Positions 1 through 6,961 of a DNA stretch of 33,255 nt are shown one piece after another. The notes under the pieces were generated by a model. It made no database searches. It was given only the letters and a program-made list of their open reading frames with translations, and had not been told where the DNA came from. The number at the start of each line of letters is the position of its first letter. Position 1 is the first letter of the stretch. Source of the DNA: a virus; the IMG/VR virus record IMGVR_UViG_3300046167_000145, positions 1-33,255 of that record. One strand, given 5' to 3'. A program made the position numbers and the translations under genes.

Positions 1-473
1 TTTGCTCCAGTATCTGGGCCAATTCCGTAAATGTATCTGTTACCAGTTAATTTACCAAAAGCAATTAATTCAGTTAGCCAAGCGTTGTAAGATTGTGCCG
101 GATTTGGTCGCTCTAATATTTTATGCAACTCAGTATCTTGTAATTCAACCAATGCGTTTTTTTGCAATATAGACGCCTTTTGAATAGACGCTGAATCCAT
201 CATTCCTGAAGTTAAAGCCTTATATCTTTTGTAATCGTTTTCGTTTGTCTTTTCATAAACTTGAAACGGAATTGTTGTTGCCGCCTTTGTGATTAAATTT
301 ATCAAAGAATATATTGTTGCATTTTTTTGATAACCTTCCGTAATATAAGAATCATCGTTCTCATTATTCCAAAGAACAGAATTACCTAGCCAATTATAAA
401 TGGCTCTGTTATATTGCTCGTTTGTGTTTTGATTTTTTTTTGAAAAATTGAATCGGTCAAAGAAAGATGCCAT
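1..473 (-). CDS. Phage portal protein, N-terminal part (runs off left edge)
   Basis: An ATG at 473-471 opens a frame of 157 complete codons that is still open at base 1. The peptide begins MASFFDRFNF and contains the segments KAATTIPFQVY, LERPNPAQSYNAW and GKLTGNRYIYGIGP, typical of the N-terminal half of HK97-family portal proteins. The portal forms the dodecameric ring at the capsid vertex through which DNA is packaged. The gene lies 51 bases downstream of terL in the usual packaging order. The missing C-terminal part is the frame at 32003-33255, which begins exactly where this piece stops. A direct end-to-end join is out of frame and would need two more bases (or one fewer), so the complete protein would be about 575 residues. 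Confidence 0.9.
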   Translation of the reverse strand, partial: MASFFDRFNFSKKNQNTNEQYNRAIYNWLGNSVLWNNENDDSYITEGYQKNATIYSLINLITKAATTIPFQVYEKTNENDYKRYKALTSGMMDSASIQKASILQKNALVELQDTELHKILERPNPAQSYNAWLTELIAFGKLTGNRYIYGIGPDTGA

Positions 474-498
474 ATTTTAAAGTAATATAAAATTTTCG

Positions 499-506
499 TA
501 AAAATA
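499..506 (-). promoter_or_regulatory. Candidate promoter -7 box for portal
   Basis: The minus strand reads TATTTTTA inside TTTTGTATTTTTACG, 26 bases before the portal ATG, in the short gap after terL. It fits the Bacteroidota -7 form TAnnTTTG with one change and resembles boxes upstream of the tape measure and other late genes. No -33 TTTG is seen at the usual distance. Chance matches are common in such AT-rich DNA. Confidence 0.3.
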
Positions 507-524
507 CAAAATTTAAAATTGTTT

Positions 525-1880
525 TTAAACTACAAAAAAGTTGTTAATTAAATTCCTTTCAATAGCGTAGGAAGTTACGTCAATGTGTTCATCGTGTTTA
601 GCATTTGGAAACGTGCTAACTTGTTGTAAAAACGCATCATTCCAATTATCTTTGACTAGGAAAACTCTACCGCCTTCAATAAATGGCGAGGATGCTCTCG
701 CACGTTCGATTTTAGAATACCTAACAAAGTTTGTTTTTATTTCTGATACATTGTATCTAGTCTCACGCCTTAGTAGTTGCACAAGTGATTTTCCGGATGC
801 TTTAGGCTCGACTAATATTTGTGATATTGGAACGCCACACGATTGCACAAAAGAGGTAACAAAGTTTTTTAGTTCAGGCATTTCCAAGTATTTGTCGATG
901 CTTTTAAATATGTAAAGATTGTCGCCACTTTTACCGCTTATTTGTATTCCCGTCGGGTCGTTTCTTGTGTCTTTAGTATAAGCGCCATCAATATACATTT
1001 CAAAAGATATATCGCTCGGTAACTCGGCTCTGTGTATAATATTAAACCAATCTTTCCTCCACTCTCCACCCTCTGGAGGCGAAGGGATTTGTAAATACTG
1101 ACCACTAAAAGTATATCTGTCCGCTTGGCGTATTGCTTCAAGTTCCTCAAAAGAATGTTTCTCAGGCCATAACGCATTGTTTTCGTCATCTAATGCTGCT
1201 AACTTCAAATGATGCCATTGCTCCCCACTTCCGCCATCTAATAAATAACCGCTCAAATCTTCCTCGTGTAACCTCTGCATAATTACGATAATAGGAACAT
1301 CCCTATCATTAACCCTTGACCTAATAGTTGTATTGTATCGATTGTTTATAAATGACCGCCTAACGTCTGATAATGCGTCATCAGGTTTTAAAGGATCATC
1401 AATTATAATTGCTCCACCAGTACCCGCACCAAACCCGGTAATTGCACCTCCTGAAGATGTTGCATAAACTCCACCGCCTTGCGTTGTGTACCATTTCTTT
1501 TGTGATTGTGAATCCTTTTTTAGTTGTAGATTCCAAATGCTTTGATAGGCGTCTGAATTAATATATTCTTTTGTCATTGAACTATTATCTAGCGCCAACG
1601 AATCGGAATAAGATAAATGAATAAACTTTGCCATTGGATTTTTAGCAAGTGTCCACGCAATAAACATTTTAACGGCTATTTCAGTTTTTCCGTATCGTGG
1701 GGGAATATTAATTATAAGGCGCTTTATTTCGCCGTTATGAACTTTATGTAATGTGTTGGCTAATGTTCTATGAAACTTTGCTGCCTCGAATTTATTTCCG
1801 GTGTTTTCTTTGAAAATATAACGAGTAAAAAACAAAAGCGAATCTTCACATTTTTGCTTTATTATTTCGTTAATATTCAT
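525..1880 (-). CDS. terL: Terminase large subunit
   Basis: This is the ATP-driven DNA-packaging motor with a headful or cos nuclease. The 451 residues show an N-terminal ATPase with Walker A PPRYGKT (60-66), Walker B AIIIDD (157-162) and the coupling motif MQRLHEED (201-208). A C-terminal RNase H-like nuclease follows, with the acidic residues D298 (YIDGAYT), E358 (LVEPKASGKS) and D434 (HIDVTSYA). The length is normal for the family and no key residue is missing. The gene overlaps terS by 11 bases, which suggests translational coupling, and precedes the portal. The arrangement terS-terL-portal is classical. Identification is secure; whether packaging is pac or cos type cannot be read from the protein alone. 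Confidence 0.95.
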   Translation of the reverse strand: MNINEIIKQKCEDSLLFFTRYIFKENTGNKFEAAKFHRTLANTLHKVHNGEIKRLIINIPPRYGKTEIAVKMFIAWTLAKNPMAKFIHLSYSDSLALDNSSMTKEYINSDAYQSIWNLQLKKDSQSQKKWYTTQGGGVYATSSGGAITGFGAGTGGAIIIDDPLKPDDALSDVRRSFINNRYNTTIRSRVNDRDVPIIVIMQRLHEEDLSGYLLDGGSGEQWHHLKLAALDDENNALWPEKHSFEELEAIRQADRYTFSGQYLQIPSPPEGGEWRKDWFNIIHRAELPSDISFEMYIDGAYTKDTRNDPTGIQISGKSGDNLYIFKSIDKYLEMPELKNFVTSFVQSCGVPISQILVEPKASGKSLVQLLRRETRYNVSEIKTNFVRYSKIERARASSPFIEGGRVFLVKDNWNDAFLQQVSTFPNAKHDEHIDVTSYAIERNLINNFFVV

Positions 1881-2244
1881 CGTTTAGAATGTCGTCTATT
1901 TTCTTTTTTGCCTCGTTTGATAATTTACTCGTACTAACCTCTGCGGTCATCTCTACTTCCTTACGTTCAATATAACCCCGCTTTTTACCTTTGGTCTTTA
2001 AATAGAATATTGTTGCAGTTGTGTTATCGTTTTCAATTTGCTTATGAAGTTTTGATTCTACGAAATCCAAAGTTAAATTTTCTAACTCATCAACAGACGT
2101 TCTAAAGTCTTGGTCATCTTTGTAATACTTGTAGAATGTAGACCTTGCACAACCGACTATTTTACAAGCCGTTGTAACTATTCCAAGCGATTTTTCTAAC
2201 GCCTCTAAAAGATTCTTTTTTACTATGTCCGAATTTGTTGTCAT
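1870..2244 (-). CDS. terS: Terminase small subunit (HTH protein)
   Basis: The protein has 124 residues. The N-terminal third contains a helix-turn-helix (TTACKIVGCARSTFYKYYKD, about 24-43) of the kind that recognises the packaging start site. A helical region and the signature LKTKGKKRGYIER (about 83-95) follow; this is common in phBC6A51-type small terminase proteins. The charged C-terminus probably contacts the large subunit. Its position directly upstream of terL, with an 11-base overlap, supports the call. The start at 2244 is the only early ATG and lies five bases from a candidate -7 box, so the mRNA leader may be very short or absent. Confidence 0.85.
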   Translation of the reverse strand: MTTNSDIVKKNLLEALEKSLGIVTTACKIVGCARSTFYKYYKDDQDFRTSVDELENLTLDFVESKLHKQIENDNTTATIFYLKTKGKKRGYIERKEVEMTAEVSTSKLSNEAKKKIDDILNDEY

Positions 2245-2248
2245 AACG

Positions 2249-2256
2249 CAAAGTTA
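2249..2256 (-). promoter_or_regulatory. Candidate promoter -7 box for terS-terL-portal
   Basis: The minus strand reads TAACTTTG, an exact match to TAnnTTTG, four bases before the terS ATG. It lies just past the U-tract of the terminator at 2274-2300, so late transcription would restart here. The leader would be a few bases at most. No clear -33 TTTG is present. Confidence 0.4.
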
Positions 2257-2273
2257 AAAAAATATAAATACAT

Positions 2274-2300
2274 AAAAAAACCCCCTATTTCTAGGAGGTT
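2274..2300 (-). terminator. Rho-independent terminator before terS
   Basis: The minus-strand RNA reads AACCUCCU, loop AGAAAU, AGGGGGUU, then a run of U. The eight-pair stem has one G-U pair. It separates the early/accessory gene at 2371-2559 from the packaging operon. It shares its loop sequence and most of its stem with the terminator at 2641-2665. Confidence 0.8.
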
Positions 2301-2370
2301 AATTAAATAGCTTATTTGGTTTTTCCATTTATGCACTATTCCACCACGTCTGATGTTTAACTTATATTTT

Positions 2371-2559
2371 TTATTTAATACTTTTTAAAGTTGTTAAAGT
2401 TATTTTTAAAGCATCAATTGCAAACTCGTTTGCTAATACTCTTGAAAACCCCTCTTTTACAAATGCTTCTTTTAATATTGATCCACAAACTAAAATGCTT
2501 TTATCACTAAAATTGTTTTCTATTAATTTAACTGCTACTTGACTTAATAATTCTTTCAT
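2371..2559 (-). CDS. Small hypothetical protein, isolated between two terminators
   Basis: A 62-residue protein beginning MKELLSQVAVKL. The longer frame to 2583 would need a TTG start lying inside a promoter-like box, so the ATG at 2559 is preferred. The protein is mostly helical, with charged and hydrophobic residues alternating; there is no signal peptide, membrane segment or recognised motif. It is enclosed by near-identical terminators (2274-2300 and 2641-2665) and has its own candidate promoter at 2581-2603, so it is expressed as a single-gene unit. That arrangement is typical of an accessory gene (moron). The function is unknown. Confidence 0.65.
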   Translation of the reverse strand: MKELLSQVAVKLIENNFSDKSILVCGSILKEAFVKEGFSRVLANEFAIDALKITLTTLKSIK

Positions 2560-2580
2560 AATTTCTATTTGTTTACACTC

Positions 2581-2603
2581 CAAAAGTAAAAGAATTTTTT
2601 CAA
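2581..2603 (-). promoter_or_regulatory. Candidate promoter of the isolated gene at 2371-2559
   Basis: The minus strand carries TTGAAA then TACTTTTG, an exact TAnnTTTG box, with 12 bases between TTG and the box. A second TTG at 2609-2611 lies 20 bases upstream of the box, the classical -33 distance in Bacteroidota. The box sits just downstream of a terminator. The TTGAAA-N9-TAnnTTTG layout recurs near 10156-10178 and 11244-11267. Confidence 0.5.
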
Positions 2604-2640
2604 TTACACAAGAAAAAACAAAAAAATCTTTAAAAAAATA

Positions 2641-2665
2641 AAAAAACCTCCCATTTCTGAGAGGT
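2641..2665 (-). terminator. Rho-independent terminator after the ParB-like gene
   Basis: The minus-strand RNA reads ACCUCUC, loop AGAAAU, GGGAGGU, then U6. It ends the long replication operon after the ParB-like gene. Loop and stem are close to the terminator at 2274-2300. Confidence 0.8.
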
Positions 2666-2753
2666 ACAAACTTAAATTTTATGAAAAAGAATTTTAAACT
2701 TGGTCGTTCTTAATTCTCTGCTAAATTATAATTTTTCTTTTAATTGTGCAAAT

Positions 2754-3191
2754 TTATTTACCGCACAATTCGCAAACCTCTTTATCTGTGCCGTCTTTAT
2801 CTTCTTGGTCATCATCAATAGGAACATCATAAACGGGTAGATCAACCCCCCATTCTACTAATTTTTGAACATCCCATTCATTCGCTAGTATATCCCAATC
2901 CCACTCTCCAAAACCTACATTGTCTTTAACAATAAACTCTTGCTTCTGTTCTTCTGTCCAACCTTGTGCAATATCAATCCAAACCTCAAACAACCCGGCA
3001 GACTTACAAGCCTTTAAACGCATATTTCCGCCAAGAACAATCATATTCTCATCAACTACTATTGGCCTTTTCTCCAACATCTCAGGAAACGCCTTAATTG
3101 ACTTGACTAATTTTTTAAATTTAGAATCTTTTATAAATCTTGGATTGTCCGGATTTTCTTTTACAGATGCAATGTTTACTTTTTTTTTCAA
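2754..3191 (-). CDS. ParB/Srx-like nuclease-domain protein
   Basis: The 145-residue protein has a ParB N-terminal-like domain: a start resembling NIASVKENPDNPR (about 5-17), the segment RPIVVDENMIVLGGNMRLKA (42-61) with the family's GGNMRL/GGHxR-type signature, and EEQKQEFIVKDN (80-91). ParB-like domains of this type in phages are NTP-binding modules and are often fused to or placed beside DNA methyltransferases. Here no methylase follows and the protein ends in an acidic tail and CELCGK, so it is a stand-alone short form. It is the last gene of the replication operon, just upstream of the terminator at 2641-2665 and close to terS. The role is uncertain: segregation, modification or packaging control are all possible. 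Confidence 0.75.
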   Translation of the reverse strand: MKKKVNIASVKENPDNPRFIKDSKFKKLVKSIKAFPEMLEKRPIVVDENMIVLGGNMRLKACKSAGLFEVWIDIAQGWTEEQKQEFIVKDNVGFGEWDWDILANEWDVQKLVEWGVDLPVYDVPIDDDQEDKDGTDKEVCELCGK

Positions 3192-3199
3192 AAGAGTAA

Positions 3200-3385
3200 T
3201 TATTTATCTTGTGTAAACCAAACAAAAGAAATTCCAACTACCGCAATAAAGAATTGCAAACAATGTTCTGTTTCTCCGGTTAAATCTGTTTCGCCAAAAT
3301 CGTCATCCATATTAGAATTCCAATAATTAGCGCCAAAGCATATGCCGAATAAAGCAAAAATAGTTGTGTTGAAGTTTATGTTCAT
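3200..3385 (-). CDS. Small hypothetical membrane-associated protein
   Basis: The 61-residue protein has two hydrophobic stretches, TTIFALFGICFGANYW (7-22) and FFIAVVGISFVWF (45-57), separated by an acidic loop DDDFGETDLTGETE. This suggests two short membrane segments or a small inner-membrane hairpin. The ATG overlaps the stop of the upstream gene (ATGA), so translation is probably coupled. The family is not recognised. Confidence 0.55.
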   Translation of the reverse strand: MNINFNTTIFALFGICFGANYWNSNMDDDFGETDLTGETEHCLQFFIAVVGISFVWFTQDK

Positions 3386-3618
3386 ACTTGCCAGTATTTT
3401 TTGTAAATATACAAATATAATTCTATTACTTTTTTTTGTGCTTCCTCTTGTGTGTATATTTTTGGCGATACTTTTTTGTCTCCATTTTCGTTTATTTCAA
3501 CTTTCAAACCTTTTTTTGTAGGTAGAACGCCAACTGTAATATTGTTTTTTATACACCATTGCATTGCCTTTCTGTGATCGTCTGTTTGCGGTATGTTTAT
3601 TTTTTTATTTTTAGGCAT
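3382..3618 (-). CDS. Small hypothetical protein downstream of the primase-helicase
   Basis: The frame is open to 3639, but the ATG at 3618 lies one base after the primase-helicase stop (TAG T ATG), so that start is preferred, giving 78 residues beginning MPKNKKINIPQT. The protein is basic, with a central segment NNITVGVLPTKKGLKVEIN that looks like a beta-hairpin and a helical C-terminus ending YKKYWQV. No known motif is seen. The tight spacing suggests it is made together with the replicative helicase. Two TAnnTTTR-like strings lie inside its 3' end and may be chance. Confidence 0.6.
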   Translation of the reverse strand: MPKNKKINIPQTDDHRKAMQWCIKNNITVGVLPTKKGLKVEINENGDKKVSPKIYTQEEAQKKVIELYLYIYKKYWQV

Positions 3619-3619
3619 A

Positions 3620-5296
3620 CTAAAATGGTACATTATCATCGGTTACAACTTCAAACCTTTTTGTATTTAAATCAACATCTCTATAAACACCGCCATTTTT
3701 AAAATCAGGAGCAATATCAAAATCTCCTAGTTGTCCGTTTTCTTTTCGTTTTACTTTTTCTACATACATTTTAACAATATCAGAATCAAATTTAGTACGT
3801 TGTCCAATACATCTATAAACTATTAATCCGTTGTAAGCCTTGTTAAAAAAGTCAGCAGAGCCACTTATATCATACAAAGTTGGTTTTTTATAGTTTCCGT
3901 TTTCGCTTTCTATTTTTCTAGGATGCGCCACTAAAAACAAATGTGTATTTGTTTGCTGACAAAATTGTGTAATTTCCGATAATACTTTTCCGATATAAGA
4001 ATGGTCTCTTTGTGCTGAATGGTCGAGCATATTCCAAGGATCTATTACACAGACGTTAATTCCTTTTTGAAATACTAATTCTTTAAAATGGTTTAATATT
4101 GCTTTTAAAGTTAGATTTTCTAAATCTATTTTAACCCAATAAAAATGATCTTCAATAAAATCTTTTGTGTTATTTAGTTGGTTACTATCGCAATTAGTTT
4201 CGTTTAATTTATTAGCAATTCTTTTTATGTGGCCTTCGTATGGAAATGATTCAGGAGCAAAGATTGCGCATCTCATATCGTAGGTAGTTGCTAGGTTGCA
4301 AAATATTTGGTCAATTACATCAGACTTTCCTGAATTTGGTATTCCCGTAACAACTGACCACTCTCCTAAAGACATTTTAAAATATGTATCTGAATTCGGC
4401 AAACCTATTGAATAGTTTTTGACTCCCGCCTCATTATAATTTAAAACCGATTGCCAAATGTCATCAACATTTAAAACGCCCTCTAAAGGAAAGTTTTTAG
4501 CGCCTTTGATAATGTTTCTTAATGTTTCTGCTCCCTTAGATATTAAAATCTCGTTAGCATCGTTATAATCGCCAAAATCAACGTATTTACAACGATATGC
4601 GCCAAACCTTCTTGCAAGTTCTTTTCTGAGTTCAATTCCCGGATTGTCGTTATCTGTGCAAAGTATTATTTCTTTTTTGTCTTTAAAGTATTGCCAACAG
4701 TTATCTAAGTATTCTAGTCTTTGGCTTCCTTTAGACGCACCATTTGGAACAGAACAAACGGAATAGATACCCGCCTCGTGTAAAGTCAAAGCATCCATTT
4801 CTCCCTCAACAATATAAATTTTGTCCATTTCTTTTATATTGTCAAGGCCATAAAATATAAGTTCCGCACCTGAAACCATTTTAAAATTCTTTTGCGAATC
4901 TCTAAATTTTACGTTTACAAGTTCATTCTCTCGGTAGTAGTTAAAGTTTACGGCTCTACGCTTTGCATTTACTTGCGGAAAATATTCCATTGATTGCCCT
5001 ACTTTCCAATGTTTTAAAGTTGGCTCTGTGATGCCTCTACCCTTAAACCATTCAATAACTGGCTCAGAAATATTTAGTTTTATTTTCTGAGGTACAATAT
5101 ACTCTTGCTTTTTCTCAAATTTTGTAGTACCTCCAAACCCGCAGTTGTGGCAATTCCATAAACCTTTGTCTAAGTCTACTGACAAACATTTGTCACGTTT
5201 GTTTTTTCTTGTATGGCTGCACTTTGGGCATTGTGTTTTAATTTTGCCGGTCGTTTTATTGCCGACATCAATATTGAAGTCTTTAAATGTTTTCAT
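3620..5296 (-). CDS. T7 gp4-type primase-helicase
   Basis: This bifunctional replication protein synthesises primers and unwinds DNA at the fork. In its 558 residues, an N-terminal zinc ribbon (C23, C26, C49, C52) is followed by a TOPRIM primase core with E164 and D168 in IVEGEMDAL and D215/D217 in CTDNDNPG. A RecA/DnaB-type helicase domain follows, with Walker A GIPNSGKS (318-325), Walker B VCVIDPW (415-421) and the LVAHPRK motif (455-461). Length and domain order match Twinkle/gp4 proteins. All catalytic motifs are intact. It is the largest gene of the replication operon, and with the organiser, the DnaA-like protein and the SSB-like protein it forms a near-complete replisome. No phage DNA polymerase is encoded, so the host polymerase is presumably recruited. 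Confidence 0.93.
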   Translation of the reverse strand: MKTFKDFNIDVGNKTTGKIKTQCPKCSHTRKNKRDKCLSVDLDKGLWNCHNCGFGGTTKFEKKQEYIVPQKIKLNISEPVIEWFKGRGITEPTLKHWKVGQSMEYFPQVNAKRRAVNFNYYRENELVNVKFRDSQKNFKMVSGAELIFYGLDNIKEMDKIYIVEGEMDALTLHEAGIYSVCSVPNGASKGSQRLEYLDNCWQYFKDKKEIILCTDNDNPGIELRKELARRFGAYRCKYVDFGDYNDANEILISKGAETLRNIIKGAKNFPLEGVLNVDDIWQSVLNYNEAGVKNYSIGLPNSDTYFKMSLGEWSVVTGIPNSGKSDVIDQIFCNLATTYDMRCAIFAPESFPYEGHIKRIANKLNETNCDSNQLNNTKDFIEDHFYWVKIDLENLTLKAILNHFKELVFQKGINVCVIDPWNMLDHSAQRDHSYIGKVLSEITQFCQQTNTHLFLVAHPRKIESENGNYKKPTLYDISGSADFFNKAYNGLIVYRCIGQRTKFDSDIVKMYVEKVKRKENGQLGDFDIAPDFKNGGVYRDVDLNTKRFEVVTDDNVPF

Positions 5297-5319
5297 TAAG
5301 TTTTTGTTTGTTTTTTTTT

Positions 5320-5337
5320 AAGGGCGCATGCGCCCTT
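5320..5337. other. GC-rich perfect palindrome upstream of the primase-helicase
   Basis: AAGGGCGCATGCGCCCTT is an 18-base perfect inverted repeat in very AT-rich surroundings, 24 bases before the primase-helicase ATG. Read on the plus strand it is followed by TTTTTGTTTT and so looks like an intrinsic terminator, but no plus-strand gene exists. On the transcribed minus strand it is followed by A9, so it would instead be a leader hairpin. It could also be a protein-binding site. Confidence 0.6.
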
Positions 5338-5343
5338 TTTGTT

Positions 5344-5481
5344 TTAGATTTTTGTTATATTTTTTTGAAAAATTTTCGCCTTTTTTTCATTGTAAAAATA
5401 AAACTTTTGTAATTCTCCATTTTTTATAACATCTAATCTAAAAGATGTCCTTTCAATGTTAGTTCTTAATCTTGTTTTCAT
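5344..5481 (-). CDS. Small hypothetical protein (45 aa)
   Basis: ATG at 5481 and TAA at 5344 enclose 45 residues, MKTRLRTNIERTSF at the start and QKNITKI at the end. The protein is strongly basic, with a middle section LDVIKNGELQKFYFYNEKK that suggests a beta-hairpin. It begins just below a TTTG-N20-TAATTTAG promoter-like pair. The family is not recognised. Codon use and position within the replication operon support a real gene, but so short a frame could also be chance. Confidence 0.45.
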   Translation of the reverse strand: MKTRLRTNIERTSFRLDVIKNGELQKFYFYNEKKAKIFQKNITKI

Positions 5482-5502
5482 AAAATATATTGTTTGTTTT
5501 CG

Positions 5503-5534
5503 CTAAATTAGAAAAAATATTTTAATTTTTCAAA
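5503..5534 (-). promoter_or_regulatory. Candidate promoter upstream of the small protein and primase-helicase
   Basis: The minus strand has TTTG (5531-5534), 20 bases, then TAATTTAG (5503-5510). This is the Bacteroidota -33/-7 pair with one change in the -7 box. It would allow the primase-helicase segment to be expressed separately from the upstream replication genes. Confidence 0.4.
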
Positions 5535-5686
5535 TCTGATATTTGTTTTTTTAAATCATCAATCTTTTGTTGCTTTAACTCTGATAAGAATTTAAGTCTT
5601 AAAATATCTAATTTACTAGGTAAAAACCAATCATCAGGATATGTTACCTCTAAATATCTCTCTATTTCTTTTAATGTTTCCTCCAT
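5522..5686 (-). CDS. Small hypothetical helical protein (54 aa)
   Basis: ATG at 5686 shares its A with the TAA of the upstream gene (TAATG), a strong sign of translational coupling. The 54 residues begin MEETLKEIERYLEV, include PDDWFLPSKLD, and end in a lysine/leucine heptad-like helix KQQKIDDLKKQISDLKN, probably a coiled coil. It may be an oligomerising partner of the nuclease-like protein encoded just before it. No family is recognised. Confidence 0.6.
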   Translation of the reverse strand: MEETLKEIERYLEVTYPDDWFLPSKLDILRLKFLSELKQQKIDDLKKQISDLKN

Positions 5687-6114
5687 TACTTTAATTGTTT
5701 TGATTTATTAATATTTATTGTCGCTACTTCTTTGTTTGTTAAATTGTTGTTTTTAAAGTCTGTTGTTTTTGGCAGAGGTTTTTCAAACCATTTAAGTTTT
5801 AGATCCTCTAACTCAAATAAAAAAATTCCTTTAGGTGTGCTATTTATGTAAATTGGAACATCGCCATACTTTTTTGATTCTTTTATCAGATATTCGTATT
5901 TAGGTTTTTCAATTATTAATTTGTCATAATGCGTTGCTCTGCATTTTAATTCTATTCTGTTTTTTGTTTCAATATCGTAACAATCAGATTTTGAAAAATT
6001 ATCGCTAGTATCAACTAACAAATTATAATAGTTTTTTGATAACCAATCAAACAAATCAGATTCACGCCAATATTTTAATTTTTTACAATCCACAATAACC
6101 ACTATCACATTCAT
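5686..6114 (-). CDS. Putative PD-(D/E)XK nuclease-like protein
   Basis: A frame is open from 6138; the ATG at 6114 (MNVIVVIVDCKKLKYW) is preferred because it shortens the overlap with the upstream PAPS-reductase-like gene to 32 bases, giving 142 residues. The middle holds SDCYDIETKNRIELKCRA, which fits the D-(x)n-(E)xK core of restriction-endonuclease-like folds (D of YDI, E and K of ELK), followed by a helical YEYLIKESKKYG and a strand GIFLFEL. This is an inference from the motif and predicted secondary structure. Coupling to the PAPS-reductase-like gene suggests a joint function, perhaps resolvase, repair or modification-related. The alternative is a small protein of unknown fold. Confidence 0.55.
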   Translation of the reverse strand: MNVIVVIVDCKKLKYWRESDLFDWLSKNYYNLLVDTSDNFSKSDCYDIETKNRIELKCRATHYDKLIIEKPKYEYLIKESKKYGDVPIYINSTPKGIFLFELEDLKLKWFEKPLPKTTDFKNNNLTNKEVATININKSKQLK

Positions 6115-6961
6115 TAAAATCATCATCAAATAAATCAAACTGACTTAAAGATTTTCCTATTTTTTCATAAGTTGTATCTGCTCTCCATTGATTATTCTTG
6201 TAAGATTTTATAGCTTTTTTTTCTGTTTCAACAAACCAATTCATTTTTTTAGGCTCTTTATCAAACATCTTTCGTAACAGTAAAGGATTTCTATGCATAC
6301 AACCAACACAATTATTCATATAAGCAAAACGCACATTTTTATCTTGCCAATATTTTTCAATCTTATCTTTGTATATATTATCTTCTATCAAAGGAAATTT
6401 TGGTATTTGATATGGTACATCTGCCCATTTGTTTTGTGTTTTTCTTTTACCAACTATTGTTTTAAAAGTCATAACTCCATTTGTAGGCTTACATCTTTCA
6501 ATCATTGTATTTGCTCGTCTTGTTTCGTTTGCTCTAAAACCTATTCTTGTTTCAACAATTTCTTTAATGTTTTCTTTCCAAAAGTTAAATATAGGCTCTA
6601 TCTTCATTTCAACTGTGCAAAATCTTCTCATTGGTGTAGGTAATTGTATCTTTCCATCTTTACCCCTTGTAACAGTTTCATCAAATGTCTTTCCAGTAAC
6701 CCAATCGATTTTACTACCTATAAACTGCTCTAAATCCAACATTGTATAAATAATCATATCCTCTTCCAAAGTACCAATAAATTCTGTACCTAATCTATCT
6801 GAAACCTCTTGCCTTATTTTTTTATCAGGGAACATACAATTTTTATCATTTGTTCTAACTAAAGAAAATACATTGTAATCTGCCGGATAATTTGCAGCAA
6901 TATAGCTTGACGTTTTACCGCCGCTTAAACTATTAACTGTTTTTAATTTACTTGTTGCCAT
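6083..6961 (-). CDS. PAPS reductase-like adenine nucleotide alpha hydrolase (PP-loop ATPase)
   Basis: The 292 residues start with a strand and the PP-loop SLSGGKTSS (11-19), the ATP-pyrophosphatase signature of the PAPS reductase/DndC/QueC superfamily. Conserved features include RRFCTVEMKIEP (112-123), a family motif around C115. A CVGCMH motif (C218, C221) and a C-terminal CDSGYCGL (C285, C290) follow. The cysteines could hold an iron-sulfur cluster or zinc. Enzymes of this superfamily adenylate a substrate to introduce sulfur or reduce sulfate. In phages the substrate is generally unknown; DNA or tRNA thio-modification are candidates. It overlaps the organiser gene by 14 bases. Family assignment is good; the reaction is not known. 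Confidence 0.8.
   Translation of the reverse strand: MATSKLKTVNSLSGGKTSSYIAANYPADYNVFSLVRTNDKNCMFPDKKIRQEVSDRLGTEFIGTLEEDMIIYTMLDLEQFIGSKIDWVTGKTFDETVTRGKDGKIQLPTPMRRFCTVEMKIEPIFNFWKENIKEIVETRIGFRANETRRANTMIERCKPTNGVMTFKTIVGKRKTQNKWADVPYQIPKFPLIEDNIYKDKIEKYWQDKNVRFAYMNNCVGCMHRNPLLLRKMFDKEPKKMNWFVETEKKAIKSYKNNQWRADTTYEKIGKSLSQFDLFDDDFNECDSGYCGL

Noticed and set aside
938-1189. Minus-strand frame within terL
   Set aside because: It is a shifted-frame shadow of the terminase nuclease domain, which is intact in its own frame.
2301-2370. Intergenic stretch checked for a tRNA or attachment site
   Set aside because: No cloverleaf, no long repeat and no integrase gene in the window; only a nine-codon frame is visible.
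6293-6749. Two plus-strand frames opposite the PAPS-reductase-like gene
   Set aside because: Low-complexity F/I/S/C-rich peptides with no start context; they mirror the antisense of a well-supported gene.
6083-6961. Complete Dnd-type phosphorothioation system
   Set aside because: Only a DndC-like superfamily member is present; DndA, DndB, DndD and DndE counterparts were not found.
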